Shown here piece by piece: positions 16,512 through 24,079 of a stretch of DNA of 35,278 nucleotides. Source of the stretch: JBGTBQ01 sp041749275. Its GTDB lineage: Bacteria; Acidobacteriota; Blastocatellia; Pyrinomonadales; Pyrinomonadaceae. Position numbers and translations under genes: made by a program. The stretch is from positions 1 to 35,278 of the forward strand of contig JBGTBQ010000180.1 in NCBI GenBank assembly GCA_041749275.1, given 5' to 3'. The notes under the pieces are model-generated. The model had not been told where the DNA came from, searched no databases, and saw only the letters and a program-made list of their open reading frames with translations. Position 1 is the first letter of the stretch. Each line of letters starts with the position of its first letter.

Positions 16512-17198
16512 TTGATTCGGTGCCAGCATTGCGGCGAAGAGGTCGCGGAGGGGAAACAGTTCTGCCCGTTCTGCGGAAAGCCGGCGAGCGGCGAAGTCGT
16601 CGAATCCCATCAAGTTCCTCTCAGTGCGGAGACGGCTTCACCTGAACGCGCTGCCGGGACGAGAGCGCCCGCCCCGCGCCCCGCGCCGATGTCCGGCTTC
16701 GAGCGGAGCAAAGATGAAGGCGACAAGTCGCGCCGCACTATCTTCATCGCCGTTGCGATAGTCTCCGCCGTGCTGGTCGGCGGCCTCGCGTGGTGGGCAA
16801 CGCGGCCCTCGGCGCAGCCCGCCGAGCCGCGACTCGAAGGCGCGCTAAGGCCCGGCTCACCCGAGTTCGAACAGGCGCGCGACCGTCTCGTCATCGAGTT
16901 CAACCCGGACGAGCACGCTTTCGTCAACGAGCGTGCGCTCGGCGATATCGTCATCACGCTGAGGCCGACGATCCGCAACTTCACGGGGCGCACGGTCAGC
17001 GGCCTTGAGCTTCGCGCCATCGCCCTCGACCTCGCCAACCAGCCGATCAAAGTGCGGACGGTCATCCCCGTTCCGAATCAGCAGGGACAGCTTGAGCCGA
17101 ACAAGACCTTCTCGCCCTCGATCCTGCTCGAAGGCATTGCCAAAGAGAACAGACCGGCCAACCTCAAACTCGAACTGACGGGCGTGAAGTTCAAATGA
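16512..17198 (+). CDS. Zinc-ribbon, single-pass membrane protein
   Basis: A 228-residue protein starting at a TTG (16512); no better start keeps the zinc ribbon. Cys pairs in CQHCGEEVAEGKQFCPFCG form a zinc ribbon of the membrane-anchored zinc_ribbon_2 type. A Pro/Ala linker, a transmembrane helix (about residues 77-96, IFIAVAIVSAVLVGGLAWW) and an outer domain of about 120 residues follow. The outer domain has strand patterns (IVITLRPTIRNFTGRTVSGLELRAI) like an FxLyD or Ig-like fold for extracellular contacts. It lies 31 bases after the kinase, so it may be the last member of the signalling operon. The function is not known. Confidence 0.8.
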   Translation: MIRCQHCGEEVAEGKQFCPFCGKPASGEVVESHQVPLSAETASPERAAGTRAPAPRPAPMSGFERSKDEGDKSRRTIFIAVAIVSAVLVGGLAWWATRPSAQPAEPRLEGALRPGSPEFEQARDRLVIEFNPDEHAFVNERALGDIVITLRPTIRNFTGRTVSGLELRAIALDLANQPIKVRTVIPVPNQQGQLEPNKTFSPSILLEGIAKENRPANLKLELTGVKFK

Positions 17199-17255
17199 GG
17201 ACTGTGCATCAATCCGCCGCGGATTGAAATGAGGAATGTACATCAATCCGCCGCG
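17196..17255. repeat. Tandem 34-bp duplication including a stop codon
   Basis: 17196-17221 and 17230-17255 share TGAGGA-TGT-CATCAATCCG with two differences in 26 bases. The first copy begins with the TGA stop of the zinc-ribbon gene. The second copy runs into the palindromic element that follows. Confidence 0.8.
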
Positions 17256-17358
17256 TCGCGGCGGTTGACTTTAGCCGGGCGTTTCAACGCCCGGTGAACT
17301 CACAAGCCGCCGCCCGCGTCGCATCAGCGACGCTTGAACGTGTGAGCCGCGACGCGGC
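17250..17358. repeat. Palindromic intergenic element, copy A
   Basis: Outer arms GCCGCGTCGCGGC (17250-17262) and its complement (17346-17358) enclose the hairpins CCGGGCGTT-TC-AACGCCCGG (17275-17294) and CGTCGC-ATCA-GCGACG (17317-17332). The stretch GACTTTAGCCGGG is shared with copy B. No gene is seen here. Confidence 0.8.
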
Positions 17359-17404
17359 GCAAGGCGAGCAAGCATTCCTGATTCCTACACGCCCTTCAGT
17401 TAAA

Positions 17405-17630
17405 TGAAGCGTGCGCGCAATTCGCCGCGTCGCGGCGTCTGACTTTAGCCCGGCCTTTCAAGGCCGGGGAAGAAATCACGCGCGCCTTTTACGTCGCGTC
17501 AGCGACGGGTGAATCTTTGGTCAGGCGTCGCTGACGCGACGCTGCATCCGGTGGCTGCGGCTCTACCCGGCCTTGAAAGGCCGGGCTAAAGTCACTGCGC
17601 CGCGACGCGGCGAATTGCGCGCACGCTTCA
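17405..17630. repeat. Palindromic intergenic element, copy B
   Basis: Arms of 64 and 65 bases (17405-17468 and 17566-17630) are complementary except for a TC/CAG difference. They contain GAAGCGTGCGCGCAATTCG and GACTTTAGCCCGGCC. An inner pair, GTCGCGTCAGCGACG (17493-17507 and 17526-17540), gives a second stem. Same family as copy A. It lies just past the stop codon of the convergent TIR-STAND gene, so RNA from either side would form a very stable fold. Confidence 0.85.
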
Positions 17631-17684
17631 GTTAAATCTCTTTACCGGAGAAGGTTTTCTTCACGTTCTATTCCTCTTCACGTT

Positions 17685-20624
17685 CTATTCCTCTTCTAAT
17701 GCGAGCGACTTCGCAAGCTCAGGGTTCCGCTCTTTATGATATTCAAGCAAGATAGCGGTGTAGGCTGAAAGTTTGTCACCTGAAGATGAACAGAGTTCGG
17801 CAACCTCTAAAGCCTGATAATAACTTCGTAATTTGGCTAAAGCTCTAGCCACTGAAGCAAATCCTTCGGAACGTGATGAATCATTATCAATGTCGCGCGC
17901 GGTGGCTAGGGCATCATCGGCAACTCTCTTTGCTTCGTCAATCTTCCCGGCATTGACCAGCGCCTCCGCGACTGAGGCAAGAGCACCAGCCCGAGAAGAT
18001 AGATTCTCAATCGCGCGAGCGACGGCGAGCGCCTCGTCAATCTTCCCGGCTTTGACTAGCGCCCCCGCGACTGAGGCAAGAGCTACGGCCCGAGAAGATG
18101 GATCCTTAATCCCGCGCGTAGCGACGAGCGCCTCGTCAATCTTCCCGGCTTTGACTAGCGCCTCCACGACTGAGACAAGAGCACCGGCCCGAGAAGATGG
18201 CTCCTCAATCCCGTGCGCGACGTCGCGCGCCTCGTCAATCTTCCCGGCATTGACTAGCGCCCCCGCGACTGAGGCAAGAACTCTGTCCCGAGAAGATGGA
18301 TTCTCAATCCCGTGCGCGACGTCGCGCGCCTCATTGGCAACTCTCTTTGCTTCGTCAATCTTCCCGGCTTTGACTAGCGCCTCCACGACTGAGGCAAGAG
18401 CACCGGCCCGAGAAGATGGCTCCTCAATCCCGTGCGCGACGTCGCGCGCCTCGTCAATCTTCCCGGCATTGACTAGCGCCCCCGCGACTGAGGCAAGAGC
18501 TACGGCCCGAGAAGATGGATTCTTAATCCCGCGCGCAGCGGCGAGAACTTTTTCTGTTTCATTCACATGGCCGGTCAGAATCAGTGCGCGTGTCCATTCG
18601 CTGATAGTTCTGCGAGACTTCGGGTTTGAAAAACTCTCAGCCGCGGTCGGGGCTATGAGATTTGGCCCCCTATCCAGAATGCTGCGTATTTGGTAGGCGT
18701 CGCTCCTTCGCCACAAATTCCAACCTATAACACTCGTGACGGCAACCAGCGCCAACCCTGCCGCGGTCGCAATGGCCCAGCGTCGCCGCCGCCTCGTTGT
18801 CACATCCCGCCGCGAGCTACTCTTGATAAACTCCCGCTCTCCTTCGCTCAGGTCTTTCTCCCGCTCTTTGAGCCATCCCTTAGCCTCGGCCAGTGGAGCG
18901 CCGCGCAGCAAAATCTCTTCCTGCCGGCCCGCGCGCTGCCATTCGCCCAACATTAACCCCAAACGCTGCCGCCATAACAGAAACTCTCTGTCCTTGTTTA
19001 TCAACTCCTGAAGCCGTTTCCATCTGCGTATCAACGCCTCGTGGGCCACCTCGACCGTCTCTTCACCCGTCGTCTCGTTACGACCCGTCACCAGCAGGCG
19101 GGCGTCGGCGAACGACTGCGCCACGGCTCGCATCGCTTCATCCAACTCACTCAATTTCACACGCTGACGTGTGTCCGTCCCCTCCTCGTGAGCAGCCGCA
19201 ACCCTCACCAGCCGGCTCATCAGCCGCAAAGCCATCCCCTGCTGCACACTCGTCAAGCGGCTAAACTGCTCTTCGGCCCGCTTGCTAATCGCCCCCTCAA
19301 CTCCACCGACCGCATCGTACCTCTCATTCTTGAGAAGCCGGCCCTCCCGCCCTTCCCACAGTTCGGTCAGCGCAAACTCAAGCAACGGCAGATTGCCGGG
19401 TTGTTCTTCGACGTGATTGAGGATGCGTTCCGCCAGCCCGGATTCAAACTCCAGCCCCGCCGCCTGCGCGGGCTGCTCAATGGCCCGCCGCAGCTCTTCT
19501 CTCGTCATCGGGCCTAAGTTGACCAGCCCGTGCTGCATACGGTCGCTCAACTCACGGCTCAAGCTGATAGCTTGGCCGTAGAAGTCGGCCCGCAACGTGA
19601 GCACGAGCGTCACGGGGGTTGCGTCCGCCGCTTCGAGCAGCGACTTGATGAAAGCTCGGCGTTCGGTCTCCGGCGTCAAAGTAAATAGCTCTTCAAACTG
19701 GTCAACAACTATGAGTAGCTGGTCAGTGCCCGAAGACTTTTTCAGGGCCAACAGGAAGGTCGCTTCCACAGCCGCTTTACCGTCGGCCAAGTCGTTCCCC
19801 AAGCTCTCCGCCTCTCTGAGACGCTGCGTCTCGGTCAACTCGGTTTCCCAAATGGGCACGAGAGCAGCCGCCAGATTGTGGAAGGGGCGTTTGCCCGGAG
19901 TGAAGATCACCGCATCCCAAGTCGCCGACGGCGGGTGCGCGCGGCGTAACAGCGGCAGCAGGCCGGCCTGCACGACGGAAGACTTGCCGCTGCCGGAAGG
20001 CCCGACGACGGTCACTAGCCGTTGACTCAAGGACTTCTCCAATAACTCGGCGGCGAAAGCTTCACGCCCGAAAAAGAGCGGCGCGTCCTCCTCTCGAAAA
20101 GCTCGCAGAGCGCGATACGGACACAGCGCGACAGGGGCGGGCGGCGCGACGGCGGCCACGCCTCCCAGCGCCCCCGCCAGCGCATCCAACGCTCCGGCAT
20201 CATCAATCCGGCTCCGTAAATCAATCCAAGTGTTGAGCAAGAGGAAACCGGGCGCCTTCTCCAAGTCGGCCTCTGGCAGCACGACCGGGATGACCGGGAA
20301 GCTGCCGCCCTCTCTCTCTTCTCTCGCTTGACGGTCGAGCGCCAGTTCCATCTCACGCTTCTGCCAAGAGCCGAGGCCGTCTCTCCCGATGAAGACGGCC
20401 ACCGCGCGCGCTTTGCCTATCGCTTCTTGCAGCGCGTCAAACCACGGCTGGCCCGGCTGCAACTGATCCCGATCAAGAAAGGTAGCCACGTCTCTACTTC
20501 GGAGGCGCTGCTGAACCTCTTGCACGGCCTTGCGATCACGGCTGTTGTAGCTGAGAAACAGAAAGCCGTCCGTAACGCCGGTAGCGGGTTGAGGGGCGCG
20601 GTCGGTTTTCGATTGGCGGCTCAT
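17685..20624 (-). CDS. TIR-STAND NTPase with transmembrane segment and 33-aa repeats
   Basis: A 979-residue multidomain switch. TIR domain at about 20-150 (FLFLSYNSRD, then SWQKREME, where Glu91 sits at the position of the NAD-cleaving Glu of active TIRs). STAND NTPase of the nSTAND1 kind from about 183 (FFGREAF): Walker A GPSGSGKS (208-215), Walker B LLIVVDQFEELF (303-314), LRADFYG. A helical region with AHEALIRRWKRLQ (528-540), a transmembrane helix (about 616-636) preceded by RRRRR, then TPR-like tandem repeats (about 697-930), consensus PSSRAxALASVAxALVxAGKIDEA. Family knowledge: STAND proteins oligomerise when the repeat sensor binds a trigger, activating the effector, here possibly NAD depletion. 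Placement of the repeats beyond a membrane helix suggests sensing across the membrane. It stands alone between repeat-rich gaps; immune role is inferred. Confidence 0.88.
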   Translation of the reverse strand: MSRQSKTDRAPQPATGVTDGFLFLSYNSRDRKAVQEVQQRLRSRDVATFLDRDQLQPGQPWFDALQEAIGKARAVAVFIGRDGLGSWQKREMELALDRQAREEREGGSFPVIPVVLPEADLEKAPGFLLLNTWIDLRSRIDDAGALDALAGALGGVAAVAPPAPVALCPYRALRAFREEDAPLFFGREAFAAELLEKSLSQRLVTVVGPSGSGKSSVVQAGLLPLLRRAHPPSATWDAVIFTPGKRPFHNLAAALVPIWETELTETQRLREAESLGNDLADGKAAVEATFLLALKKSSGTDQLLIVVDQFEELFTLTPETERRAFIKSLLEAADATPVTLVLTLRADFYGQAISLSRELSDRMQHGLVNLGPMTREELRRAIEQPAQAAGLEFESGLAERILNHVEEQPGNLPLLEFALTELWEGREGRLLKNERYDAVGGVEGAISKRAEEQFSRLTSVQQGMALRLMSRLVRVAAAHEEGTDTRQRVKLSELDEAMRAVAQSFADARLLVTGRNETTGEETVEVAHEALIRRWKRLQELINKDREFLLWRQRLGLMLGEWQRAGRQEEILLRGAPLAEAKGWLKEREKDLSEGEREFIKSSSRRDVTTRRRRRWAIATAAGLALVAVTSVIGWNLWRRSDAYQIRSILDRGPNLIAPTAAESFSNPKSRRTISEWTRALILTGHVNETEKVLAAARGIKNPSSRAVALASVAGALVNAGKIDEARDVAHGIEEPSSRAGALASVVEALVKAGKIDEAKRVANEARDVAHGIENPSSRDRVLASVAGALVNAGKIDEARDVAHGIEEPSSRAGALVSVVEALVKAGKIDEALVATRGIKDPSSRAVALASVAGALVKAGKIDEALAVARAIENLSSRAGALASVAEALVNAGKIDEAKRVADDALATARDIDNDSSRSEGFASVARALAKLRSYYQALEVAELCSSSGDKLSAYTAILLEYHKERNPELAKSLALEEE
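17840..18545 (-). repeat. In-frame ~99-bp tandem repeats in the STAND sensor domain
   Basis: About seven units encode 33 residues each; two units (encoding AKRVANE and AKRVADD) carry seven extra residues. The second and fourth units (encoding ARDVAHGIEEPSSRAGAL) are almost identical in DNA, as are several AGKIDEA segments. Neighbouring unit pairs look like copies of a two-unit block, indicating recent expansion by unequal recombination. Confidence 0.9.
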
Positions 20625-20657
20625 GTATGCGCGTGTCTCAAAAGTCAGCTCGCAGTC

Positions 20658-20810
20658 AGCTCCGTAGGAGCGGAATGTTTATAGCCGCGGATGGATGATT
20701 GAAGCCCAGCTCCGTAGGAGCGGAATGTATCTCACATTCCGCTCCTACGGAGCTACGAAGGAAAAGAGGCCCGCGTGAACTATAAACATTTCGCCCCTGA
20801 CGGGGCTTTT
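20658..20810. repeat. Interspersed palindromic repeats upstream of the TIR-STAND gene
   Basis: AGCTCCGTAGGAGCGGAATG occurs at 20659-20678 and 20709-20728, and inverted at 20736-20755, so 20709-20755 forms a near-perfect hairpin. At 20782-20809 a variant reads, on the minus strand, AGCCCCGTCAGGGGCGAAAT followed by GTTTATAG, the same design with other bases. The 342-base gap 20625-20966 shows these repeats and no gene. Confidence 0.85.
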
Positions 20811-20966
20811 TAGGCGCGCTCTGAGGCAATCGCTGTCACAGTCGGCTGACGGATCAGCAAAAAGAACTCTAAAGTGGCGGGTAGTATATATCAGTTTGGG
20901 CTTTGCGTATCGGTTTATAGCTGACGGCTCCAAAGCTACTTCCCGCGGTAAATGTCCGCGGAGCCT

Positions 20967-21941
20967 TTAAGCATCATGTCCGAAATGCGCGATGCTATCC
21001 TCGTCCGTGCTTTCACTCACGAATAGCTCTTCGAGCGCGTTGCCGACGGGTTGCACCGACACAAGGCGCGCGCCCGCCGCGCGCAGGGCCGCGAGCGTTT
21101 CGTCAACGTGTCGCTCGGTCGGCACTTCGACGCGCGCGCCGCTTGGCGTCGCTGTCAGCCGCGCGCCTTCCAAACCGGCGAGCGCCGATTCCAAACGCGC
21201 GGCATCCGTCGCGGCCACAACGATCTCCATCGCGCGCTCCCCGCCCATCCCGCCCCGCAACTCGTCTAAATTCCCGACGTGCGCGAGCCGCCCACGTTGC
21301 AGGATGGCGGCGCGGTCGCAGAGCACCTCGATGTCGGCGAGGATGTGCGAGCAGAGAAAGACCGTCGTGCCGCGCGAACGCAGGGAAGCGATGAGATCGC
21401 GCACCTCGCGCCGCCCGATGGGGTCAAGACCGCTCATCGGCTCGTCGAGAAAGAGGACTTCGGGGTCGTTGACGAGCGCCTGCGCGAGACCGACGCGTTG
21501 GAGCATCCCCTTCGAGAATTTACGGAGCTGCTTGTCCCAACTCTTTTCTTCGAGCCGGACGCGAGAGAGCATCTCCGCCGCGCGCTGTTTGCGCTCCGTC
21601 CGTGCGTAGCCGAACAGTTCCGCGCAGTATTCGAGGAATTCGCGCGCCGTGAGGTAGTCGTAAAAGTAAGGATGCTCCGGCAGATAGCCGACGCCCGCGT
21701 GCATCGAGATGTCGTCAATGCCGCGACCGAGGATGGAGGCGCTGCCCCCGGTCGGGTACATGAGACGCATGAGGAGCTTTAACGTCGTCGTCTTCCCCGC
21801 GCCGTTCGCGCCGAGGAAGCCGAAAATCTCACCGCGCCCGACCGTGAGCGAAAGGTTGTCGAGCGCGCGCACCTTGCGCTTGCGGAGGAAGCCGACTTCG
21901 TAATCCTTCGTCAGGTTGTTGATTTCGACGGCATGAGACAT
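20967..21941 (-). CDS. ABC transporter ATP-binding protein
   Basis: A 324-residue cytoplasmic ATPase. Walker A GANGAGKT, signature FSKGM (in place of LSGGQ, common in the ABC-2/NatA-like group), Walker B VLFLDEP, and the H-loop LCSHIL. After the nucleotide-binding domain a C-terminal extension of about 95 residues (from about 230) has an ACT-like alpha/beta pattern seen in ABC-2 exporters. Its likely membrane partner is the permease at 23071-23925, with the TPR membrane protein gene between. The intergenic gap from that gene is 180 bases and contains a palindrome, so it may be separately transcribed. The substrate is not known; polysaccharide, drug or a surface factor are possible. Confidence 0.9.
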   Translation of the reverse strand: MSHAVEINNLTKDYEVGFLRKRKVRALDNLSLTVGRGEIFGFLGANGAGKTTTLKLLMRLMYPTGGSASILGRGIDDISMHAGVGYLPEHPYFYDYLTAREFLEYCAELFGYARTERKQRAAEMLSRVRLEEKSWDKQLRKFSKGMLQRVGLAQALVNDPEVLFLDEPMSGLDPIGRREVRDLIASLRSRGTTVFLCSHILADIEVLCDRAAILQRGRLAHVGNLDELRGGMGGERAMEIVVAATDAARLESALAGLEGARLTATPSGARVEVPTERHVDETLAALRAAGARLVSVQPVGNALEELFVSESTDEDSIAHFGHDA

Positions 21942-21986
21942 GAGTGTTCGTGTTTCAGTTTACGTTGCGTGTTTGGCGAGTAAGGA

Positions 21987-22075
21987 TTTAACGCAGAGGA
22001 CGCAGAGGGATCGCAGAGGGCGCGGAGAAAAGCCTCTGCGTCCTCTGCGCCTTACTCTGCGTCCTCTGCGTTAAA
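21987..22075. repeat. Palindromic repeat with 21-bp arms
   Basis: Arms 21987-22007 and 22055-22075 are perfectly complementary and consist of TTTAACGCAGAGG followed by a second ACGCAGAG unit. The interior holds further GCAGAG and CTCTGC units that can pair in several registers. It lies between the TPR membrane protein gene and the ABC ATPase gene. Confidence 0.85.
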
Positions 22076-22120
22076 CTGCCTCTCACCATAAGCTCAAGTT
22101 GAGAGTTGATCTTCAAGCAT

Positions 22121-23074
22121 CTACTTCTTCGGAATCTCCGAACGCTCGTCCAGCTTCACCTCGCACGCGCCCGCATCGAGCACGTAGGGCACGCCCGTCG
22201 GGTCGAGCGGCGAGCCTGTCTGGTCAATCTTCAGACCGGCGGCGCGCAGCGCTCCGGCCACTTCGCGCCAACCCGACGGGCAGCGCGAGGCGCGTGATTT
22301 GAAATCCGCGAGCACGCGCCGGATCGCGTCGCGTTGTTCGAGCGAGACGATTTGCAGAAGCCGTTTCGCGGCGAGGACTCTGACCTGCTCATCCTCCGCC
22401 TCGTCGAACATGCGCCGGTAGATGGCGCGCGCCGTCTCGCGGCTGCCGCCGCCGACCTCCATCTGCGCCGCCATCGCCGTCATCCACGCCGGGGCGCCCG
22501 GCAGCCGCGCGCCCGCGCTGTATGCCTCGCCCGCTTCGCGGAAACGCCCCTGCTGCCAGTGGATGTAGCCGAGATGATGATAGAGACGCCACGTTTCCGG
22601 ATTTTCACGGATGCCCCTCTCGACGAGACGCACGGCGGCTTCCGCGTCAATCGCCGGGAGCACGACGGCGCCGTACTCGTAGGCGGCCATGAAATGCGGG
22701 TCGAGCGTGGTGGCGCGCTCAAGCAGCGGGCCGAGGTTCCTGACGCCCACGGGTTGCAGGTCGTCTATCGTGAGCTGGCCTTCGTAGGCCGCGACCTTGC
22801 GCCCAACATACTGCAATGAGCGCAGCCAGTACCAATCGGCCAATAGTCCGTTGAAGCCGAGACTCATACGTCGCGCCGCCTCCGGCGTGACATAGTTCTC
22901 CTCGTAGGAAGCGAAGGGGTCTTCGGGCGGGCGGCGCTGTTCCAGCAGTCGCGCCAGCGCGAAGACGCAGGCCATCCCGGCGACCACGATGAACACGAGA
23001 GCCACGTCCTTCGCGCCGAAGCGGCGGGCGGTCTTCAGTGTCGGCGCGTCCTCTTTTTCGCGTGCGCGTCTCAT
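22121..23074 (-). CDS. TPR-like protein with N-terminal membrane anchor
   Basis: The start is the ATG at 23074, which overlaps the permease stop (ATGA at 23074-23071); the frame stays open much further but only by GC-driven chance. The 317-residue protein has one transmembrane helix near residues 20-40 (VALVFIVVAGMACVFALARLL) and then helical pairs of TPR type, for example RLYHHLGYIHWQQGRFREAGEAYSAG. Position between an ABC permease and its ATPase suggests an accessory of that exporter, such as a scaffold on the outer face of the membrane. The C-terminal region ends VLDAGACEVKLDERSEIPKK. The exact role is unknown. Confidence 0.85.
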   Translation of the reverse strand: MRRAREKEDAPTLKTARRFGAKDVALVFIVVAGMACVFALARLLEQRRPPEDPFASYEENYVTPEAARRMSLGFNGLLADWYWLRSLQYVGRKVAAYEGQLTIDDLQPVGVRNLGPLLERATTLDPHFMAAYEYGAVVLPAIDAEAAVRLVERGIRENPETWRLYHHLGYIHWQQGRFREAGEAYSAGARLPGAPAWMTAMAAQMEVGGGSRETARAIYRRMFDEAEDEQVRVLAAKRLLQIVSLEQRDAIRRVLADFKSRASRCPSGWREVAGALRAAGLKIDQTGSPLDPTGVPYVLDAGACEVKLDERSEIPKK

Positions 23075-23925
23075 TTGAAGTTGCGGCGGTTGAAGATGAG
23101 CGTGGCCGCGGCCAGCAGCACGGTAATGTAAACCGCGCCGTAGAGGACGCCGCCCGTAAAGGCCGACGCCGTCGGCGTCCGACCGTGCGCGGCGGCGGTG
23201 ATGTACGAGTAGTGCGAGAGGTTCGGAAGCAGGTAGTACAGCGCGCTGAAAAGCGCGCGTGCGAACGCTCCGCCCAGCGAGGCCGCGAACGATTTGAGGT
23301 CGGCGCTGAAATGGCCGATGACGAAGATGAAGAACGTCAGCAGCGCCGAGAGCGCGGGCGAGGAGAAGGAGGAGAAGAAAAGCGCGACGGCGAGGACGAT
23401 CATCAGCTCCACGTAGATGAGCGCGAGCGCGGGCCAGATGCTCGGCACGAGCGCGTCCCAACCGCCCTTGACGTACAGAAGCGCGAGCGACACTCCCGCG
23501 CCCATGACGGCGACGTTGACCGCGAGCGTCAGGCACAGACCCAGATATTTCCCGATGAGAAACTCGCCGCGCCCGACCGGCTTCGAGAAGATGGCGTAGA
23601 TGGTGCGCCGCTCGATCTCCTTGTAGACCAATCCGACGCCGACGAACACCGCGATGAAGACGCCGAACAGCAGCACCGCGCCGAGGCCCATGTCAACGAT
23701 GATCTTCGCTTCCTGCGCCGCCGACAACTCGCCGAGGAAGATGGCCGCGCCCGTCAGGAGCAGGACGAAGAGCACGAGGTTATACAGCACGCGGTCGCGC
23801 ACCGCCTCGCGGAACGTGTTGCGCGCGATGGTCAGGATGCGTCGCATCGCCCCGCCCCGCGCGATGGAAGATAAAGCAGCCGCACCCGCTGCGTCTTTCA
23901 CATGAATTTCTTTCACATCAGCCAT
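23071..23925 (-). CDS. ABC-2 type transporter permease
   Basis: A 284-residue membrane protein with about six hydrophobic segments and the typical ABC-2 beginning RRILTIARNTFREAVRDRVLYNLVLF. The segment VYKEIERRTIYAIFSKPVGRGEFLIGKYLG is the coupling-helix region of this family. The first Met at 23925 gives an extra 26 residues; the second at 23847 starts directly at the conserved part, and neither has a clear ribosome site. It is translationally coupled with the TPR membrane protein, and the ATPase gene lies one gene further. It probably forms a homodimer with that ATPase as an exporter. Confidence 0.88.
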   Translation of the reverse strand: MADVKEIHVKDAAGAAALSSIARGGAMRRILTIARNTFREAVRDRVLYNLVLFVLLLTGAAIFLGELSAAQEAKIIVDMGLGAVLLFGVFIAVFVGVGLVYKEIERRTIYAIFSKPVGRGEFLIGKYLGLCLTLAVNVAVMGAGVSLALLYVKGGWDALVPSIWPALALIYVELMIVLAVALFFSSFSSPALSALLTFFIFVIGHFSADLKSFAASLGGAFARALFSALYYLLPNLSHYSYITAAAHGRTPTASAFTGGVLYGAVYITVLLAAATLIFNRRNFK

Positions 23926-24079
23926 GATAATGCAGGGTCAGGAGACGGGAGAAAGAATTCCGCGGGCAAGCATGAGTTTCAAGCGGAGTGCTCCGGCTTC
24001 AAGGTTCGTCAACCCAGTTCCCATCGGTCTCCGAAATTTGCCGCACGGCGACGGGATTCGAGAATAGCAGAGTCGGCGC

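Noticed and set aside
17840..18545. Possible CRISPR array because of regular ~99-bp repeats
   Set aside because: The repeats are in-frame coding units with no unique spacers.
17833..18696. Repetitive plus-strand frame opposite the STAND sensor repeats
   Set aside because: Its periodicity is the mirror of the coding repeats; no ribosome site.
20745..20933. 62-residue minus-strand frame
   Set aside because: It covers the intergenic repeats, has no ribosome site and no family match.
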